From contig PMWR01000070.1 in assembly GCA_003166055.1 (NCBI GenBank), positions 4,761-11,405 on the forward strand: 6,645 nucleotides of DNA, in the 5' to 3' direction. The position numbers were made by a program, and so were the translations under genes. Positions 4,303 to 6,645 of this stretch are shown piece by piece. Under the pieces are notes generated by a model. It searched no databases. It was not told the origin of the DNA and saw only the letters and a program-made list of their open reading frames with translations. This stretch comes from Acidobacteriaceae bacterium. GTDB lineage: Bacteria; Acidobacteriota; Terriglobia; Terriglobales; Acidobacteriaceae. Positions within the stretch are counted from its first letter, which is position 1. Each line of letters begins with the position of its first letter.

Positions 4303-5957
4303 TGGAAGAGAAGATCGTCTCGTTCGAGACAGCATTTGAGGGCGAAAAGGTCGATCCCTCCTCCGCGGAGGGACGAGAACCCCAGGTGGGGCGGGGGCCG
4401 CAACGTCGTATGGGCCGACAATGGCCTAAGAGGACTCTCTTTTCTATTTCTGCCGGATTAGGCCTGTCCCTCGTTTCTTTGCTTTTTCTCTACTTCGCAA
4501 TTGTTGGACGCGCGTATGACCGATTTGAGCCAAGCCTGCTTCCGGTCACAGCCACTTTTGCAGTATTTGCCGTCAACTTCTCCTTTTTGGAATACCAACT
4601 ATCTCCATACAGAGCGCTATTCCGTGGAATCGCATGGCCCCACGTTCTGAGCGCCATTGGGGTTCTAGGGCTTGCCATTATACCCGTAGCCGCCGCATTG
4701 CTCGGGTTTTGGCCTGGACGAGTCTCTGCGTTTCTTCTTCCAATCATTGCATTATCGAGTGTGTTTCTCGCGCTGGTGGCGCGGAGATGCGCTGACCCCA
4801 TCAGCAGGATCAACGCGGCGCTTTCGCCAAAGCGTTTCGACAAATTTCTCGCTCAGCTCGGAACTGCAGCTAGCGCGGAGCTTGAGCAAGTCGAGAATCT
4901 CAAGCTATCCTCCGCCAAAGATATGCCTATGCACGAATGGGATCAAAGAGTGCCCCCGCGAATCAGCTTCTTTGACCCATTCGACTCAATGCTGGCCTTG
5001 GCGGGTGCGGCGGCTACCAACGGGGACGGTCAGGTCTTCGACATGGCAGTGGATGCCGCTGTCAGGCTTGTGTCCTCAGCGACCAGAGAAGAGGTGCCGG
5101 CCCTCGCAAACGGAGCAAAAGTTGATTACAAGATAAAGTCGATCATAGTGGGCCATGCTCAGGATAAATTGGTCCAGCTAGTCAGGATGACCCTGGAGAT
5201 CGACAAGACAGATCGGTATTCCCGAAGCGTAGGCGATATCCTGGGAGGATACCTCAGAGTGGAGGCGGCGAACGCGAGACAAGTTGAAGAGTTTGGCCGC
5301 ATCCTGACAAGCACACTCTCGTTTCTTGCCGTTGAGACGCTGAAAAGAGGTTGGCGGACAAGTGCAATGCGTGCGCTTGTTATTGCTAGGGAATGTGCAA
5401 ACAAGGGCTTAGAGAAATCTCCGGCGGCCGAGCCGATGCTGTTTTTCTCTGCACTCGTCCGTTACCCGCTGCTTGCTCAATCCCTGGCGGAATGTGCAAT
5501 GGACCAGAAGAATACCGATTTCCTATATCGTTGTATGGACATGCTCGGATATCTCGGCTGCGCAGCTGTCAAGGCCAACAAACTGGAACTCGGTAGGCAA
5601 TGCGTACAATCATTAGTCCAGATTGCAAGAAAGAGCCGTTTTCTCAAACTTGAGTGTTTCTGGGCGCGGTGCGGCATGCTGCCCTGGCAGCATGCACGAG
5701 AACGCGTCTGGTGGATGGTGACCTGGGTAGCACGCTCACAAGTGGGCTCCCAGAATGCTTGGCTGGAGTCGTTCTCAGAGGCGTATTCGCGAATATCTGG
5801 AAGCACGATCACCATTGCGCTTAATTTGGAGGGTGACCGCCCAACTTTCACCCTCGGCGATTCCAAGACGCCGCACAAGATCACTTATTGCGATACTGAC
5901 ACAGTCACATACGATTTCAGCGACGAGAGCATGCTCCGCGATCTTCAGCTCTACTGA
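4302..5957 (+). CDS. Four-helix membrane protein with large helical C-terminal domain, unknown function
   Basis: The 551-residue protein starts with a charged, Pro/Gly/Arg-rich cytoplasmic stretch (1-44). Four hydrophobic segments follow at about 45-68, 79-97, 114-137 and 141-160. The basic residues RR at 161-162 suggest that the remaining 390 residues are cytoplasmic. That part looks like a chain of alpha helices with many Ala, Leu and Arg residues, reminiscent of helical-repeat scaffolds. It has aromatic/Cys-rich helices at 450-475 (CFWARCGMLPWQHARERVWW) and a short beta-rich tail (500-540). No enzyme motif or known family was recognised. The ATG shares one base with the stop of the HEPN-like gene, and AAGGGGA ends four bases before it, so the two proteins are made together. 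A reasonable guess is a membrane anchor, sensor or partner of the HEPN-like protein. Codon use is less GC-rich than in the left block, which suggests acquisition. Confidence 0.8.
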   Translation: MEEKIVSFETAFEGEKVDPSSAEGREPQVGRGPQRRMGRQWPKRTLFSISAGLGLSLVSLLFLYFAIVGRAYDRFEPSLLPVTATFAVFAVNFSFLEYQLSPYRALFRGIAWPHVLSAIGVLGLAIIPVAAALLGFWPGRVSAFLLPIIALSSVFLALVARRCADPISRINAALSPKRFDKFLAQLGTAASAELEQVENLKLSSAKDMPMHEWDQRVPPRISFFDPFDSMLALAGAAATNGDGQVFDMAVDAAVRLVSSATREEVPALANGAKVDYKIKSIIVGHAQDKLVQLVRMTLEIDKTDRYSRSVGDILGGYLRVEAANARQVEEFGRILTSTLSFLAVETLKRGWRTSAMRALVIARECANKGLEKSPAAEPMLFFSALVRYPLLAQSLAECAMDQKNTDFLYRCMDMLGYLGCAAVKANKLELGRQCVQSLVQIARKSRFLKLECFWARCGMLPWQHARERVWWMVTWVARSQVGSQNAWLESFSEAYSRISGSTITIALNLEGDRPTFTLGDSKTPHKITYCDTDTVTYDFSDESMLRDLQLY

Positions 5958-5975
5958 TACTTAAATCTGGGGGCA

Positions 5976-6026
5976 AGCGAACGTCGGAGTGAGCCAACGA
6001 CGGATTCGCTCGTAAAAAGCCGAGCG
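5976..6026 (+). terminator. Stem-loops after the HEPN / membrane-protein operon
   Basis: Nineteen to fifty bases past the stop, AGCGAACGTCG (5976-5986) can pair with CGACG-ga-TTCGCT (5998-6010, two-base bulge). The bases CGCTCG (6007-6012) can instead pair with CGAGCG (6021-6026). The two stems share bases, so they exclude each other. No T-run follows either, so a classical intrinsic terminator is doubtful. The structure may stabilise the 3' end of the mRNA. Confidence 0.35.
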
Positions 6027-6397
6027 GGTGCGCCGTTTCGATCTTGTGGACGAGAATCTCAACTGACGACAGCTCAAAGCACGTTTCGACGCGGGGATAG
6101 CTCGATCAGTCCTGATAAACTCGGTAGGGTCCGCGGTCGCGAATGCGCCTGGAACGTCTAAGAAGACCCGAGCCGCGGAAAAGTAGTCACAGATTCTAGC
6201 TCCGCCCGTACGCATGAATGCGTAGCAGCGGTGCTTCAAATTCGCTCTTTTGCGCCTTAAACTCCTTTTAATTGTCACTTTCTATCGTGAAAAACCGCCT
6301 ATTTTGAACGATTTTGGAACCTGTATTTCACTTTGAAATGCGCCTATAGACGCACGCTGGATCGGCCCTCCAGTCGCCGTAGAGGGCGTCAAATGAA

Positions 6398-6434
6398 GCT
6401 CAGTGGCTCATTCTTCAAGAAAAAGCCGCTGAGC
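6398..6434 (-). terminator. Hairpin downstream of the dehydrogenase gene, probable terminator
   Basis: GCTCAGTGGCT (6398-6408) pairs along all 11 bases with AGCCGCTGAGC (6424-6434), with a single G-T wobble. The 15-base loop itself contains a small TTCT/AGAA pairing. Read on the minus strand, the stem lies 37 bases after the stop of the dehydrogenase and is followed by TTCATTTGACG, a weak T-rich tail. It could also act on transcripts arriving from the other side. Confidence 0.5.
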
Positions 6435-6471
6435 ACTCAGTTTGCGACTCGACGTACATTGGAGAACCGCT

Positions 6472-6645
6472 TTAAAGCAGCTTCATCGCCTCCGGGTCCC
6501 ACTTCACAATGGCTCCACGCTCGATGCTGAGATTGCTCAGCAAAGCCGCTCCAGCCGCGCGGAAGCCGAAGACCGCGTCCTCCACTACGGGTTGACGCGA
6601 GCGCACCGACGCGAAGAAGTTTTTGAAGTGGTCGTAGTTGTCGCT
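6472..6645 (-). CDS. Gfo/Idh/MocA family oxidoreductase, C-terminal fragment
   Basis: The final 57 residues of a minus-strand gene run off the window edge and end in a TAA at 6472-6474. They contain DHFKNFFASVRSRQPVVED, then a helix GFRAAGAALLSNLS, then IVKWDPEAMKLL. Short phrases of this kind (xFhxCVRSRxxPxxD, a helix of HRxxxxxHLANIA type, and a closing W-D-P strand) end many Gfo/Idh/MocA-type NAD(P)-dependent sugar or inositol dehydrogenases, which are abundant in Acidobacteriota and Planctomycetota. The catalytic and nucleotide-binding parts lie outside the window, so substrate and exact subfamily cannot be given. The gene is GC-rich like the left block and convergent with the accessory genes. 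It probably marks the conserved right side of the variable interval. Confidence 0.8.
   Translation of the reverse strand, partial: SDNYDHFKNFFASVRSRQPVVEDAVFGFRAAGAALLSNLSIERGAIVKWDPEAMKLL

Larger units (their letters stand above)
5958..6471. other. Intergenic region with inverted repeats, no convincing gene
   Basis: This 514-base stretch lies between convergent genes. No coding frame is persuasive: a minus-strand frame at 5961-6278 (GTG start, 105 residues) is Arg/Ser-rich, lacks a ribosome binding site and resembles nothing known. Structures seen are two competing stem-loops after the membrane-protein gene (5976-6026), the pair TCCGCGG/CCGCGGA enclosing a GTCT-AAGA-AGAC hairpin (about 6129-6180), TACGCAT-GA-ATGCGTA (6209-6224), GCCCTC/GAGGGC (6365-6387), and the larger hairpin at 6398-6434. 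A TTTTGAAC-GA-TTTTGGAAC tandem lies at 6302-6320. The region may hold the right boundary of the acquired DNA. No third copy of the 96-bp repeat is present. Confidence 0.6.

Noticed and set aside
5961..6278. Minus-strand 105-residue frame after the membrane-protein gene
   Set aside because: It has a GTG start without a ribosome binding site, Arg/Ser-rich composition, no recognisable motif, and overlaps inverted repeats. It is probably an open frame by chance.
6333..6530. Plus-strand 65-residue frame near the right edge
   Set aside because: It overlaps the supported dehydrogenase C-terminus on the other strand and the terminator hairpin, and has no recognisable sequence.

Overview
The window looks like part of a bacterial chromosome, most plausibly from an Acidobacteriota member. 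That guess rests on the style of the genes: a ferritin-VIT membrane protein, a GC-rich rhomboid, and the C-terminal tail of a Gfo/Idh/MocA-type dehydrogenase of a kind abundant in that phylum. It is an inference, not a proof. The outer genes are GC-rich. The middle (about 2017-6300) is visibly more AT-rich and uses more mixed codons, as expected of acquired DNA.

Left block (83-1956, + strand): a membrane-bound ferritin-like/VIT1 iron transporter and a rhomboid intramembrane serine protease, joined by a TAATG stop/start overlap and so probably co-transcribed. The last 36 bases of the rhomboid gene plus 60 bases of its flank (1921-2016) occur again at 3400-3495 with 92 of 96 bases identical. 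Between the two copies lies a compact cassette (unit length 1479 bp) with one gene, an AbiEi-family type IV antitoxin/regulator (2417-3352), here without its usual AbiEii nucleotidyltransferase toxin. Its control region holds two perfect 26-bp palindromes (2277-2302 and 2372-2397). They share a GATRTATAYATC core and their centres lie 95 bp apart, about nine helical turns. The second overlaps the likely promoter. The regulator starts with an AT-hook-like KKRGRPSR stretch that would suit such AT-rich operator centres.

Right block (3607-5957, + strand): two unrecognised genes with a TGATG overlap. The first is a 231-residue protein with a HEPN-type R-x4-H motif (RNGYAH). The second is a 551-residue protein with four N-terminal membrane segments and a long, mostly helical cytoplasmic part. 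HEPN proteins are often RNases in toxin-antitoxin and abortive-infection systems, so this pair is a candidate undescribed membrane-linked defence or stress module. Then comes about 510 bp with no convincing gene but several inverted repeats. On the minus strand the window ends with the C-terminus of the convergent Gfo/Idh/MocA dehydrogenase and a hairpin that could terminate it.

Overall, the rhomboid-dehydrogenase interval looks like an insertion hotspot that has gathered an AbiEi cassette and, beside it, a HEPN/membrane-protein operon. No integrase, transposase, CRISPR array, tRNA or rRNA is visible in the window.
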